Part shown: piece after piece, positions 1 through 7,627 of the stretch
How positions within the stretch are numbered: position 1 is the first letter of the stretch
How the letters are laid out: every line of letters starts with the position of its first letter
Assembly (NCBI RefSeq): GCF_036568665.1
Contig: NZ_DATCSD010000446.1
Span: forward strand, 1 to 64,000
Reading direction: 5' to 3'
From: Ohtaekwangia sp036568665
GTDB taxonomy: Bacteria > Bacteroidota > Bacteroidia > Cytophagales > Cyclobacteriaceae
DNA length: 64,000 nt
Program-made: the position numbers and the translations under genes
Notes under the pieces: generated by a model
What the model was told of the DNA's origin: nothing
What the model saw: the letters and a program-made list of their open reading frames with translations, nothing else
Databases searched by the model: none

Positions 1-1
1 G

Positions 2-412
2 GATGCTGTTTCGTTTCTCGGTCTCATGAAAGAGAAAATGAAACTCGTAGAGATCGATCAGTCATTATTGAATCGTTCACTCAACGAAGGGTTCTCCGGT
101 GGTGAGAAGAAACGTAACGAGATCTTCCAGATGGCAATGCTCGAACCAAAGCTGGCTATACTGGATGAGACAGATTCTGGTCTTGACATTGATGCATTGA
201 AGATCGTTTCTAACGGTGTGAATAAACTTCGTAATAAGTCGAACGCAGTAATTGTAGTAACTCACTATCAGCGCTTGCTGGATTATATAGTGCCTGACTT
301 TGTACACGTGTTATATAAAGGAAAGATTGTGAAGTCTGGCACAAAAGAACTGGCTCTTGAACTGGAAGCCAAAGGATATGACTGGATTAAAGATGAAGTT
401 TCTGTCGCTTAA
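2..412 (+). CDS. sufC: SufC, Fe-S cluster assembly ATPase (5' truncated by window edge)
   Basis: ATPase subunit of the SufBCD scaffold that builds Fe-S clusters in the cytoplasm. The reading frame is open to the left edge, so the Walker A half lies outside the window. The visible part has the SufC-type ABC signature FSGGEKKR, the Walker B stretch LAILDETDSGLD and the H-loop THYQR. Internal ATGs near position 26 are not the true start because homology-like sequence continues upstream. SufD follows 7 bp downstream, so sufB is expected just left of the window. The family assignment is near certain; only the C-terminal half can be described. Confidence 0.95.
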   Translation, partial: DAVSFLGLMKEKMKLVEIDQSLLNRSLNEGFSGGEKKRNEIFQMAMLEPKLAILDETDSGLDIDALKIVSNGVNKLRNKSNAVIVVTHYQRLLDYIVPDFVHVLYKGKIVKSGTKELALELEAKGYDWIKDEVSVA

Positions 413-419
413 TGTGTAG

Positions 420-1730
420 ATGATGAGTGTTGCAGCAACAGAAAAGAATATAACAACCGAGGTAGCGTCAGAGATCGAAAAGAGTCTGGCAGGCGCTGCC
501 GGTCAGATGCTAAAGAAAGAAGCACTTGACTCCTTCCGTACACTTGGATTCCCTGCTAACAAAGCAGAAGAGTATAAATTTACTCCTATAACACGAGCGC
601 TTGAAAGGAACTTCAATCTCTCGCTGAAGAATCCTGTATCCGGGAAATTGGATATAGCATCATACAAAATACAAGGGCTTGATGCTCATGTACTGGTATT
701 CATCAACGGTGTTTTCTCCAAAGAAGCATCTTCTATACAAGCCGGTAATTTTACAATCCTCTCCTTACAGGAAGCATTACTGACGGGCAACAGTATAGTT
801 GAAAAACATCTTGGTAACTATGCCGACTTTAAAGCCGATGCATTGGTTGCTTGGAATACGGCCTCATTCAGCGATGGTGTCTTCATTCACGTTCCCGATA
901 AAATAGTAGCCGATAAACCTGTTATACTATATCACATTCACGATGCACAGGAAGGACAGGTTATATCGCTTAACCGTAACCTGATCGTAGTTGGAAAAAG
1001 CAGTGAACTAACTGTGATGGAGAAGTTCGATTCCAAGGGCACGTCTGCTAATTTTTCCAATGCTGTCACTGAAGCGGTAGTTTCCGAAAATGCCGGTCTG
1101 GAATTATACTCCATTCAGAATGATCCGGGTGCGCGTTACCAGTTCGGATTAACGCAAATTCATCAGTCAAACTTCAGTCGTGTAAATACCTATACATTTA
1201 CATTGAACGGAAAACTGATCCGTAACAATTTACAATTTACACTGGATGGTGAAGGTATCGAATCGCACATGTATGGTTTATACCTGCTGGCGAATGATAC
1301 CCTGGCGGATAACCATACCGTTGTGGATCATAAAAAACCTAACTCCTTCAGTAACGAGCTCTACAAAGGTATTATGGGCGACAGTTCTAAAGGTGTATTC
1401 AACGGTAAGATTTATGTTCGCCCGAATGCACAAAAGACCAATGCATTTCAGGCGAACCGAAATATACTTCTCACCGACAAGGCAACGGTTAACACCAAGC
1501 CTCAGTTGGAGATTTGGGCTGATGATGTGAAATGTTCACACGGTTGTACTACCGGACAACTCGATGAAGAAGCACTCTTTTATTTACAGGCACGTGGTAT
1601 AGCGAAAGATACGGCACAGGCAATGATGCTTTATGCATTTGCCGGTGAGGTGCTGGACAATGTGAAGAATCCGGTAATTAAAGAATATCTCGATAACGTA
1701 ATCAGCGAAAGATTACACAAAGATTTTTGA
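420..1730 (+). CDS. sufD: SufD, Fe-S cluster assembly scaffold subunit
   Basis: A 436-residue SufB/SufD-family protein, the partner of SufB and SufC in the cytosolic Fe-S scaffold. The C-terminal core carries the family pattern of a beta-helix followed by QKTNAFQANRN, a KPQLEIWADDVKCSHG segment and LDEEALFYLQARG. The conserved Cys and His in KCSHG are the residues implicated in cluster assembly. Two ATGs lie in tandem at 420 and 423; either could be used. It sits 7 bp after sufC, and its stop lies at the start of sufS, so translation of sufC-D-S is probably coupled. Confidence 0.95.
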   Translation: MMSVAATEKNITTEVASEIEKSLAGAAGQMLKKEALDSFRTLGFPANKAEEYKFTPITRALERNFNLSLKNPVSGKLDIASYKIQGLDAHVLVFINGVFSKEASSIQAGNFTILSLQEALLTGNSIVEKHLGNYADFKADALVAWNTASFSDGVFIHVPDKIVADKPVILYHIHDAQEGQVISLNRNLIVVGKSSELTVMEKFDSKGTSANFSNAVTEAVVSENAGLELYSIQNDPGARYQFGLTQIHQSNFSRVNTYTFTLNGKLIRNNLQFTLDGEGIESHMYGLYLLANDTLADNHTVVDHKKPNSFSNELYKGIMGDSSKGVFNGKIYVRPNAQKTNAFQANRNILLTDKATVNTKPQLEIWADDVKCSHGCTTGQLDEEALFYLQARGIAKDTAQAMMLYAFAGEVLDNVKNPVIKEYLDNVISERLHKDF

Positions 1731-1732
1731 GT

Positions 1733-2980
1733 ATGACTTCCTCTCCTGCTGCTATAGATCGGAAACTGGATATCGATGCTATTCGGAAAGAGTTTCCGGT
1801 GTTGCATCAACAAGTGAATGGCCGCGACCTGGTATATCTTGATAATGCGGCTACATCGCAAAAGCCTTTGAAGGTAATTAATGCATTGGTTGATTACTAT
1901 CAGGGATATAACGCAAACATTCATCGCGGCATCCATACACTGGCTGAGCGCGCAACAAAAGCGTATGAAGAAACCCGCCATACAGCGAAGCGTTTCATCA
2001 ATGCTAAGTCCGAGCAGGAGATCATCTTTACCCGAGGTGTAACAGAAAGTATAAACCTGGTAGCTGCTTCTTATGGCCGGGCGTTTATAAAAGAAGGAGA
2101 CGAGATCATTGTATCAGAACTCGAACATCACTCGAACATCGTTCCCTGGCAACTGGTATGCGAAGAGAAAAAGGCTACGCTGAAAACTATACCCGTTTCT
2201 CCGCAAGGTGAACTTGACTTAGACACTTTCACAAAACTGCTTTCATCAAAAACCAAAATTGTAGCGGTTAATCATGCGTCCAATAGTCTTGGAACCATCA
2301 ACCCGATTAAAGAGATTATAGCACTGGCACATAGTGTCGGAGCCGTTGTGTTGATTGATGGAGCACAATCAGGAGCGCATATTGAAATAGATGTGCAGGA
2401 TCTCGATTGTGATTTCTATTGTCTTTCATCACACAAAATGTATGGACCTACCGGCACCGGTATACTATACGGAAAAAAAGATCTGCTCGAAAAAATGCCT
2501 CCTTATCAAGGTGGTGGAGAGATGATCAAAGAAGTTACGTTTGCTAAAACAACGTATAATGATCTCCCTTACAAATTCGAAGCAGGTACACCTAACATTG
2601 CCGATGTTGTGGCCTTCCGGTATGCGATGGATTTTATCCAGGAGCTTGGAAGAGATGCCATGGCGGCACATGAGCATGACCTGCTCACCTATGCCACTGA
2701 ACGCGTTTCAAAACTAAAGGGTGTAAACCTGGTAGGTACTGCCAAAAATAAAGTAAGCGTTCTTTCCTTTACAGTAGAAGGTATACATCATTTTGATATA
2801 GGTCAGATGCTGGATGCACGCGGTATAGCTGTTCGCACCGGTCACCACTGCACACAACCTCTCATGACTTGCTATGGTATTGAAGGAACTGTACGGGCAT
2901 CTTTTGCCGTTTATAATACAAGAAAAGAGATTGATCATCTCGTGGAAAGCCTCGAGCGGATCATTAACTTCATGAAGTAA
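1733..2980 (+). CDS. sufS: SufS, group II cysteine desulfurase
   Basis: PLP-dependent cysteine desulfurase that supplies sulfur to the SUF scaffold through SufE. The PLP lysine lies in SSHKMYGPTG (K235) and the persulfide cysteine in RTGHHCTQP (C373), the group II arrangement. The C-terminal region has GTVRASFAVYNT, as in SufS/CsdA. The ATG at 1733 follows the sufD stop by 2 bp and gives 415 residues, the usual length. A TTG at 1727 overlapping the sufD stop would add two residues and cannot be excluded. SufE follows 3 bp after the stop. Confidence 0.96.
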   Translation: MTSSPAAIDRKLDIDAIRKEFPVLHQQVNGRDLVYLDNAATSQKPLKVINALVDYYQGYNANIHRGIHTLAERATKAYEETRHTAKRFINAKSEQEIIFTRGVTESINLVAASYGRAFIKEGDEIIVSELEHHSNIVPWQLVCEEKKATLKTIPVSPQGELDLDTFTKLLSSKTKIVAVNHASNSLGTINPIKEIIALAHSVGAVVLIDGAQSGAHIEIDVQDLDCDFYCLSSHKMYGPTGTGILYGKKDLLEKMPPYQGGGEMIKEVTFAKTTYNDLPYKFEAGTPNIADVVAFRYAMDFIQELGRDAMAAHEHDLLTYATERVSKLKGVNLVGTAKNKVSVLSFTVEGIHHFDIGQMLDARGIAVRTGHHCTQPLMTCYGIEGTVRASFAVYNTRKEIDHLVESLERIINFMK

Positions 2981-2983
2981 CAG

Positions 2984-3418
2984 ATGACGGTTGACCAGAT
3001 ACAGGAAGAGATAATCAGTGAATTTTCGCTGCTGGATGGAGACATGGAGATGACGGTCTTCTATATTATGGAGTTAGGCCAGAAGCTCCCCGAAATGCCA
3101 GCCGCTGAAATAACAGAAGACAATGTTGTGAAAGGATGCCAGTCGAAAGTATGGCTGTCCGGAAAAATAGAAGATGGCAAAGTATACTTCACTGCCGATA
3201 GTAACACAGCCATCACCAAAGGACTGGTGAGCTTACTGGTGAGAATCTTTAATGGCCAAACACCTGATACTATTCTACATGCTGACCTGTATTTTATGAA
3301 CAGGATCGGCATGGAACGATTCATCGGCACACAACGTTCGAATGGTTTTGCGGCCATGATCAAACAGATGAAACTATATGCGCTCGCTTTTAAAACCAAA
3401 ATGGAAGTGAAATCATGA
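2984..3418 (+). CDS. sufE: SufE, cysteine desulfurase sulfur acceptor
   Basis: A 144-residue SufE-family protein that takes the persulfide from SufS and hands it to the scaffold. The acceptor cysteine is C52 in VKGCQSKVW, the family's diagnostic motif. The rest follows the fold with a SLLVRIFNGQTP helix and an IGTQRSNG stretch near the end. The gene starts 3 bp after sufS and its stop overlaps the next ATG by 4 bp (ATGA), so the three genes are likely translated together. Confidence 0.95.
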   Translation: MTVDQIQEEIISEFSLLDGDMEMTVFYIMELGQKLPEMPAAEITEDNVVKGCQSKVWLSGKIEDGKVYFTADSNTAITKGLVSLLVRIFNGQTPDTILHADLYFMNRIGMERFIGTQRSNGFAAMIKQMKLYALAFKTKMEVKS

Positions 3419-3762
3419 GTGAGCAAGTGGAAAATATACAGGTATCAGAAACTTCAATACCCGAACTGCGGGACAAGGTGATACAAGCCATCAAAACGGT
3501 TTACGATCCGGAGATTCCAGTGGATGTCTACGAGCTGGGCCTCATCTACGAGATCAATGTATACCCGATCAATAATATTTATGTACAAATGACGCTCACT
3601 TCTCCTTCATGCCCATCGGCTGAGGTAATTCCCGGAGAAGTAGAGCAAAAAATTAAAGCCATCGAAGGTGTCAACGATGTGAAAGTTGAAATTACCTTTG
3701 ACCCACCATACTCGCAGGACATGATGAGCGAGGCTGCGAAACTTGAACTAGGATTTCTATAA
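3415..3762 (+). CDS. sufT: SufT/MIP18-like (DUF59) Fe-S maturation protein
   Basis: A 115-residue MIP18/PaaD-like (DUF59) protein. These small proteins assist Fe-S cluster delivery or maturation and are often encoded at the end of SUF operons. Visible family marks are YDPEIPVDVYELGLIYE (residues 30-46) and the reactive cysteine C66 in TSPSCPSAE. The protein ends with a VEITFDPP strand. The start ATG overlaps the sufE stop by 4 bp. The name SufT rests on operon position and family; its exact cluster-transfer partner cannot be read from sequence. Confidence 0.9.
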   Translation: MSEQVENIQVSETSIPELRDKVIQAIKTVYDPEIPVDVYELGLIYEINVYPINNIYVQMTLTSPSCPSAEVIPGEVEQKIKAIEGVNDVKVEITFDPPYSQDMMSEAAKLELGFL

Positions 3763-3800
3763 TTTGTTATAATACTATCAGCTTTAACTGACAATAAACT

Positions 3801-4220
3801 ATGTATCCCGAACAATTAGTAGCACCCATGCGCACCGATCTGACAAGCGCAGGTTTTGCTGAACTAAAAACACCTGAAGAGGTGGATAGCTACCTGAAAA
3901 ACCAAAAAGGAACAACCTTGCTGGTAATCAATTCTGTATGTGGCTGTGCAGCAGGTGCTGCCAGACCCGGAGTGAAGTGGGCTTTACAATCTTCATCTAA
4001 AAAGCCGAGCAACCTGGCTACCGTATTTGCTGGTGTTGATAAAGAGGCCGTTTCGAAAGCAAGAGAATATACGCTTCCTTATCCTCCATCATCCCCTTCC
4101 ATTGCACTTTTCAAAGATGGTGAATTGGTACACTTTGTCGAGCGCCACCACATTGAAGGCAGAAATGCCCAGATGATCGGCCAACACTTAGTAGAAGTGT
4201 TCGATGAATTTTGCGAATAA
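3801..4220 (+). CDS. BrxA/BrxB family bacilliredoxin (YphP/YqiW-like)
   Basis: A 139-residue thioredoxin-fold protein of the YphP/YqiW (BrxA/BrxB) family. The family's CGC redox motif is C47-G48-C49 in NSVCGCAAG, followed by ARPG. In Firmicutes such proteins remove bacillithiol from mixed disulfides; whether this organism makes bacillithiol cannot be told from this window. It lies 38 bp downstream of the SUF genes and just before a strong terminator, so it may be their last cotranscribed member. A thiol-disulfide role next to Fe-S and persulfide chemistry is sensible but inferred. Confidence 0.9.
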   Translation: MYPEQLVAPMRTDLTSAGFAELKTPEEVDSYLKNQKGTTLLVINSVCGCAAGAARPGVKWALQSSSKKPSNLATVFAGVDKEAVSKAREYTLPYPPSSPSIALFKDGELVHFVERHHIEGRNAQMIGQHLVEVFDEFCE

Positions 4221-4242
4221 GCTATAGATATAGCTGTATATA

Positions 4243-4275
4243 AAAGAAGCGGGCAATACCCGCTTCTTTGTTTTT
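4243..4275 (+). terminator. Rho-independent terminator after the SUF operon
   Basis: A perfect 11-bp stem (4243-4253 pairing with 4259-4269) with a 5-nt loop, followed by GTTTTT. It lies 22 bp after the bacilliredoxin stop and 22 bp before the stop of the convergent antiporter gene. The A-rich left flank means it could also terminate transcription from the minus strand. Confidence 0.85.
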
Positions 4276-4296
4276 ATACCTTTTTTACCTGAAAAT

Positions 4297-5883
4297 CTAA
4301 GCTGCAGTTTGCTGATCCAGCATAAGCCTGGTTTCTTCAAGATCGAGTTCGTACTCTATTCTTCGAAGGGCTTCATCTCCAATCTTCCCCTCTCTTCTCA
4401 TCTGCAAAAGATCTTTCCTTTCCTTGTTGAGCAATTCCTGTTGAAGTCTGTGAAACTCATGTATCTCTGCTTCATTCAGTTTTTTCTCTGATTGATCTTT
4501 CCGCAGCCGTTGAATACGGATTTCATATTTTGTTTTGATCTGGTTGAGCACCTCATCACTCAACGACAAAGAGTAATTCTCTTCGATATGCTCAATAACA
4601 GAAGATGCAATTAATAGTCTTGCTTTCTGTTCTTCTTCCTGGTCTTTTCCATCTGCCTGCAAACCAAACCAATTGATCATCGGCCGCAGAGTAAGTCCTT
4701 GTAATACAAGTGTTGAAAAGATAACACAGAAGGTCAGAAAGATAATAAGATTCCTGTGAGGGAAAGGTTCTGTTCCTCTGCCGGTAAGAGGCAGTGCTAA
4801 TGCAGCAGCCAAGGATACAACGCCACGCATACCCGACCATGCTACAATGGTAGTCAGTTTAAGATTTACTTCAGGCTCACGCTTACGAATCTTTTTACTG
4901 ATCCGAGGTATATACGTGCCGGGATATACCCAGATGATGCGGCCGACAATTACTGCTATACTTATAATGATTGCATACTTCCAAGCCCAAAAAGAATTGT
5001 CTCCTAAATTTCGAATGATCTCCGGAAGCTGTAACCCGATAAGAATAAAGATGACTCCATTCAAAATGAACAACACCGTATTCCACGAGCCATACGCCTG
5101 AAGTCTGGTTTGCTGTGAGAACACCTCGCTGGAATTCCAACTCACATATAAACCGGAAGCGACTACAGCCAATACCCCGGAAATATGTATGGACTCCGCA
5201 CCCAGGTAAGCTACAAAGGGTGCCAGAAAAGTAAGGGTTGTATCAGTAGTCGGGTTGTCGGGAGTAAATTTATGTATCCACTTGAATATCCATCCCACTA
5301 GAAGTCCCAATACAATTCCACCAAGTGCTACAACAAAGAATTGCACACTGGCATCCCACACACTAAATACTCCGGTGGTTACTGCTACAACGGCATATCT
5401 ATACGCAATCAAACCAGTTGCATCATTCACCAGGCTCTCTCCTTCTAATATAGTGATAACACGCTTGGGTACACTCAAGCCCTTGATGGCGGCTGCCGCA
5501 GCGACAGCATCTGGCGGAGAAATGATTGCACCCAATACAAAAGCTTCTGCCCAATTAAAACCTGGTATAACCATATGCGCCACCCAGGCAACCGCGCAGG
5601 TAGTAAAGATCACACACCCTGTAGCGAGTAGAATGATGGGACGCTTGGCTGCTTTAAAATCCGGCCACGAAGTATTCCAGGCCGAAGCATAAAGCACAGG
5701 GGGAAGAAAGACAAGAAAGACAATATCAGGATCGAGCGAGATGGAAGGCAAGCCCGGTATCATCCCGATCAGGATACCCGCCACTACCAATAATATAGGA
5801 TACGGTATCTTGATCCGGTCAGTCACCTCCGCCAGGGCAGTGACTACGGCAAGCAATACAATAACGGTAGCAATATTTTGCAT
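4297..5883 (-). CDS. CPA1-family Na+/H+ antiporter (NhaP type)
   Basis: A 528-residue inner-membrane cation/proton antiporter of the CPA1 (NhaP/NHE-like) family. About twelve hydrophobic segments occupy residues 1-410. The ion-binding signatures are SPPDA with D125 and GESLVNDATG with N153-D154. Residues after about 415 form a charged, Glu/Lys/Arg-rich cytosolic tail of roughly 110 residues predicted to be helical or coiled coil, as in other NhaP proteins with regulatory tails. It stands alone, convergent with the SUF operon. Na+ versus K+ specificity cannot be decided from the sequence. Confidence 0.93.
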   Translation of the reverse strand: MQNIATVIVLLAVVTALAEVTDRIKIPYPILLVVAGILIGMIPGLPSISLDPDIVFLVFLPPVLYASAWNTSWPDFKAAKRPIILLATGCVIFTTCAVAWVAHMVIPGFNWAEAFVLGAIISPPDAVAAAAAIKGLSVPKRVITILEGESLVNDATGLIAYRYAVVAVTTGVFSVWDASVQFFVVALGGIVLGLLVGWIFKWIHKFTPDNPTTDTTLTFLAPFVAYLGAESIHISGVLAVVASGLYVSWNSSEVFSQQTRLQAYGSWNTVLFILNGVIFILIGLQLPEIIRNLGDNSFWAWKYAIIISIAVIVGRIIWVYPGTYIPRISKKIRKREPEVNLKLTTIVAWSGMRGVVSLAAALALPLTGRGTEPFPHRNLIIFLTFCVIFSTLVLQGLTLRPMINWFGLQADGKDQEEEQKARLLIASSVIEHIEENYSLSLSDEVLNQIKTKYEIRIQRLRKDQSEKKLNEAEIHEFHRLQQELLNKERKDLLQMRREGKIGDEALRRIEYELDLEETRLMLDQQTAA

Positions 5884-5914
5884 GCAGTGGGATTAACAAA
5901 AAGCAGAGTTAAAG

Positions 5915-6835
5915 TTAATAACTGAACCTGGTCAGAAACTCTTCCAGTTCTTCTTTCAGTGGCTGGTCGTTCACCACGCCTAAAAGCTTATTTACTTCCG
6001 GGTTTACTTTTACATTCAGCTCGTGTAAACGAAGATGCTGGTTAATAAAAATAAACTCGAGCGGTGGAATAAGCTCCTTCAACGCATCCAATATATCAAT
6101 TACTTTCAAATTGCGTTCAACAAGGTTGTATGTTCCGTTGCCTAGTTGGGCAGTGAGAAGGTTGGCCAATGCTCGGGCCGCCCTATCCACATGAATGAAT
6201 GTTCGGGATTGTTTGCCATCGCCCTGTATAGTGATGAGCTTGGAAAAATTGGCTTCGAAGGCAAACTTGTTGATAACGGCATCAAAACGCATACTCCGGC
6301 TATAGCCGTATACATTTCCGCAGCGCATAATATAGGTATCAATTTTTCCAGCCAGCCTGCGAACGTGTTCTTCTCCTCTTAATTTAGAGATAGCATATAA
6401 CGTCTGTGGATCCGGAGCCGTGTTTTCATCAGCCGCTTCTTTGGAAGAACCATATACTCCCGTGCTGCTGGTATAGATAAAGCGCTTTACATTACTTTCT
6501 TCAACAGCATAAACCAGTTCGGCTGTGCCCCAGTGATTTACCTGTTCGTATGAATGCGCATCGGCATTGGCAAAAGGAGTCGTTACTTTGGCCGCCAGGT
6601 GATATACTACATCTATACCCTTCAGTACTTTTCGAAGGGCGCGCGAATCCAGCAACTCACCTTTTACGAACGTGATCTTGGTATAATTCTGCAACCGCAG
6701 TCCCAGAAACATATTGTAGTTGGGCCTACTCAGATTATCGTATACTATTACTTGCTCTACTTCTGGTTTTGCTATTAACGCACTGATCAGCTCAGTGCCT
6801 ATATATCCGGCACCTCCGGTAACTAATACTTTCAT
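5915..6835 (-). CDS. NAD-dependent epimerase/dehydratase (extended SDR)
   Basis: A 306-residue extended short-chain dehydrogenase/reductase acting on a nucleotide sugar or similar polyol. It has the NAD-binding GGAGYIG (residues 7-13), the catalytic Tyr-Lys pair Y147/K151 in YAISKLRGEE, a nearby SSTGVYG serine segment, and the RFDAVINKF substrate-binding region. The substrate is not predictable. The gene lies only 13 bp downstream of cysH on the same strand, so the two are probably cotranscribed although no shared pathway is evident. Confidence 0.85.
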   Translation of the reverse strand: MKVLVTGGAGYIGTELISALIAKPEVEQVIVYDNLSRPNYNMFLGLRLQNYTKITFVKGELLDSRALRKVLKGIDVVYHLAAKVTTPFANADAHSYEQVNHWGTAELVYAVEESNVKRFIYTSSTGVYGSSKEAADENTAPDPQTLYAISKLRGEEHVRRLAGKIDTYIMRCGNVYGYSRSMRFDAVINKFAFEANFSKLITIQGDGKQSRTFIHVDRAARALANLLTAQLGNGTYNLVERNLKVIDILDALKELIPPLEFIFINQHLRLHELNVKVNPEVNKLLGVVNDQPLKEELEEFLTRFSY

Positions 6836-6848
6836 CTTTGAATTAATA

Positions 6849-7505
6849 CTACTTGTTGATCAAATCCGTATGCAGGCCGCATTCTACCTTGTTCATACCG
6901 AACCAGCGAGCTTCACGCTCCTGCATTTCAGGGTCTAATTTACGGGTACACGGCTCACAACCTATACTGATATATCCTTTTTCTTCCAATGGATGTTTGG
7001 GAAGATTGTATTCCTTTTGATACTGCCAGATCATCTTGGCGTTCCAGTCGAGCATCGGGTGAAAGCGCGTACATCCATGCTTGGCTGGCTGCTCTACTTT
7101 CATCGCGGCACGCACAGCACTTTGATCGGCACGCACACCGTTGATCCATACATCATGCGAAAGCAGGATGGCATCCGTTGGTTGGGTCTTGTTGAGATAG
7201 CAGCAATGATCCGGATCGGAAGTAAAGAGCAAACGTCCATCGGCATCGCGCTGCATAAACTTGGGCACATCGGACTTGAGATCAATGATATTCAATCCGA
7301 ATTGCTCACCGATGTAGTCTCTGAACTGCACCGTCTCCGGAAAATGATACCCGGTGTTGATGAAGTATATCGGTATAGACTTATCGATCCTGCTCAGGAT
7401 ATGGAGCAGCACCAGGCTATGCGACTGAAACGATGAAGTTGTAAAAAGTTTCTTGCCATCAGCCTTATATTCTTCCAGTTTAGCTTTAATCTCCTCGAAT
7501 TTCAC
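6849..7505 (-). CDS. cysH: CysH-type adenylylsulfate (APS) reductase
   Basis: A 218-residue assimilatory sulfate reductase of the CysH family, reducing activated sulfate to sulfite. It has the P-loop-like SSFQSHS near residue 24 and the C-terminal ECGLH with catalytic C209. It also has CC at 101-102 and CEPC at 183-186. These four extra cysteines bind the [4Fe-4S] cluster of APS-type reductases and are missing in classical PAPS reductases, so APS is the more likely substrate. The start is GTG at 7505: an in-frame TAA lies three codons upstream and no nearby ATG exists. Confidence 0.92.
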   Translation of the reverse strand: MKFEEIKAKLEEYKADGKKLFTTSSFQSHSLVLLHILSRIDKSIPIYFINTGYHFPETVQFRDYIGEQFGLNIIDLKSDVPKFMQRDADGRLLFTSDPDHCCYLNKTQPTDAILLSHDVWINGVRADQSAVRAAMKVEQPAKHGCTRFHPMLDWNAKMIWQYQKEYNLPKHPLEEKGYISIGCEPCTRKLDPEMQEREARWFGMNKVECGLHTDLINK

Positions 7506-7627
7506 TGCAACTTATCGGTTAAGTAAAACAATCTAACTACTTAATAATCAAAATAACACAGAAAGAATAGTAAATCATTACTTTATAGGATATATTCGGT
7601 TAACCTTAATCCTAAAACCTTTCTACC

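Noticed and set aside
1733..3762. Possible separate promoter between sufS and the SufT-like gene
   Set aside because: Gaps are 3 bp or less or overlaps of 4 bp; no space for a promoter, so one operon is the simpler reading.
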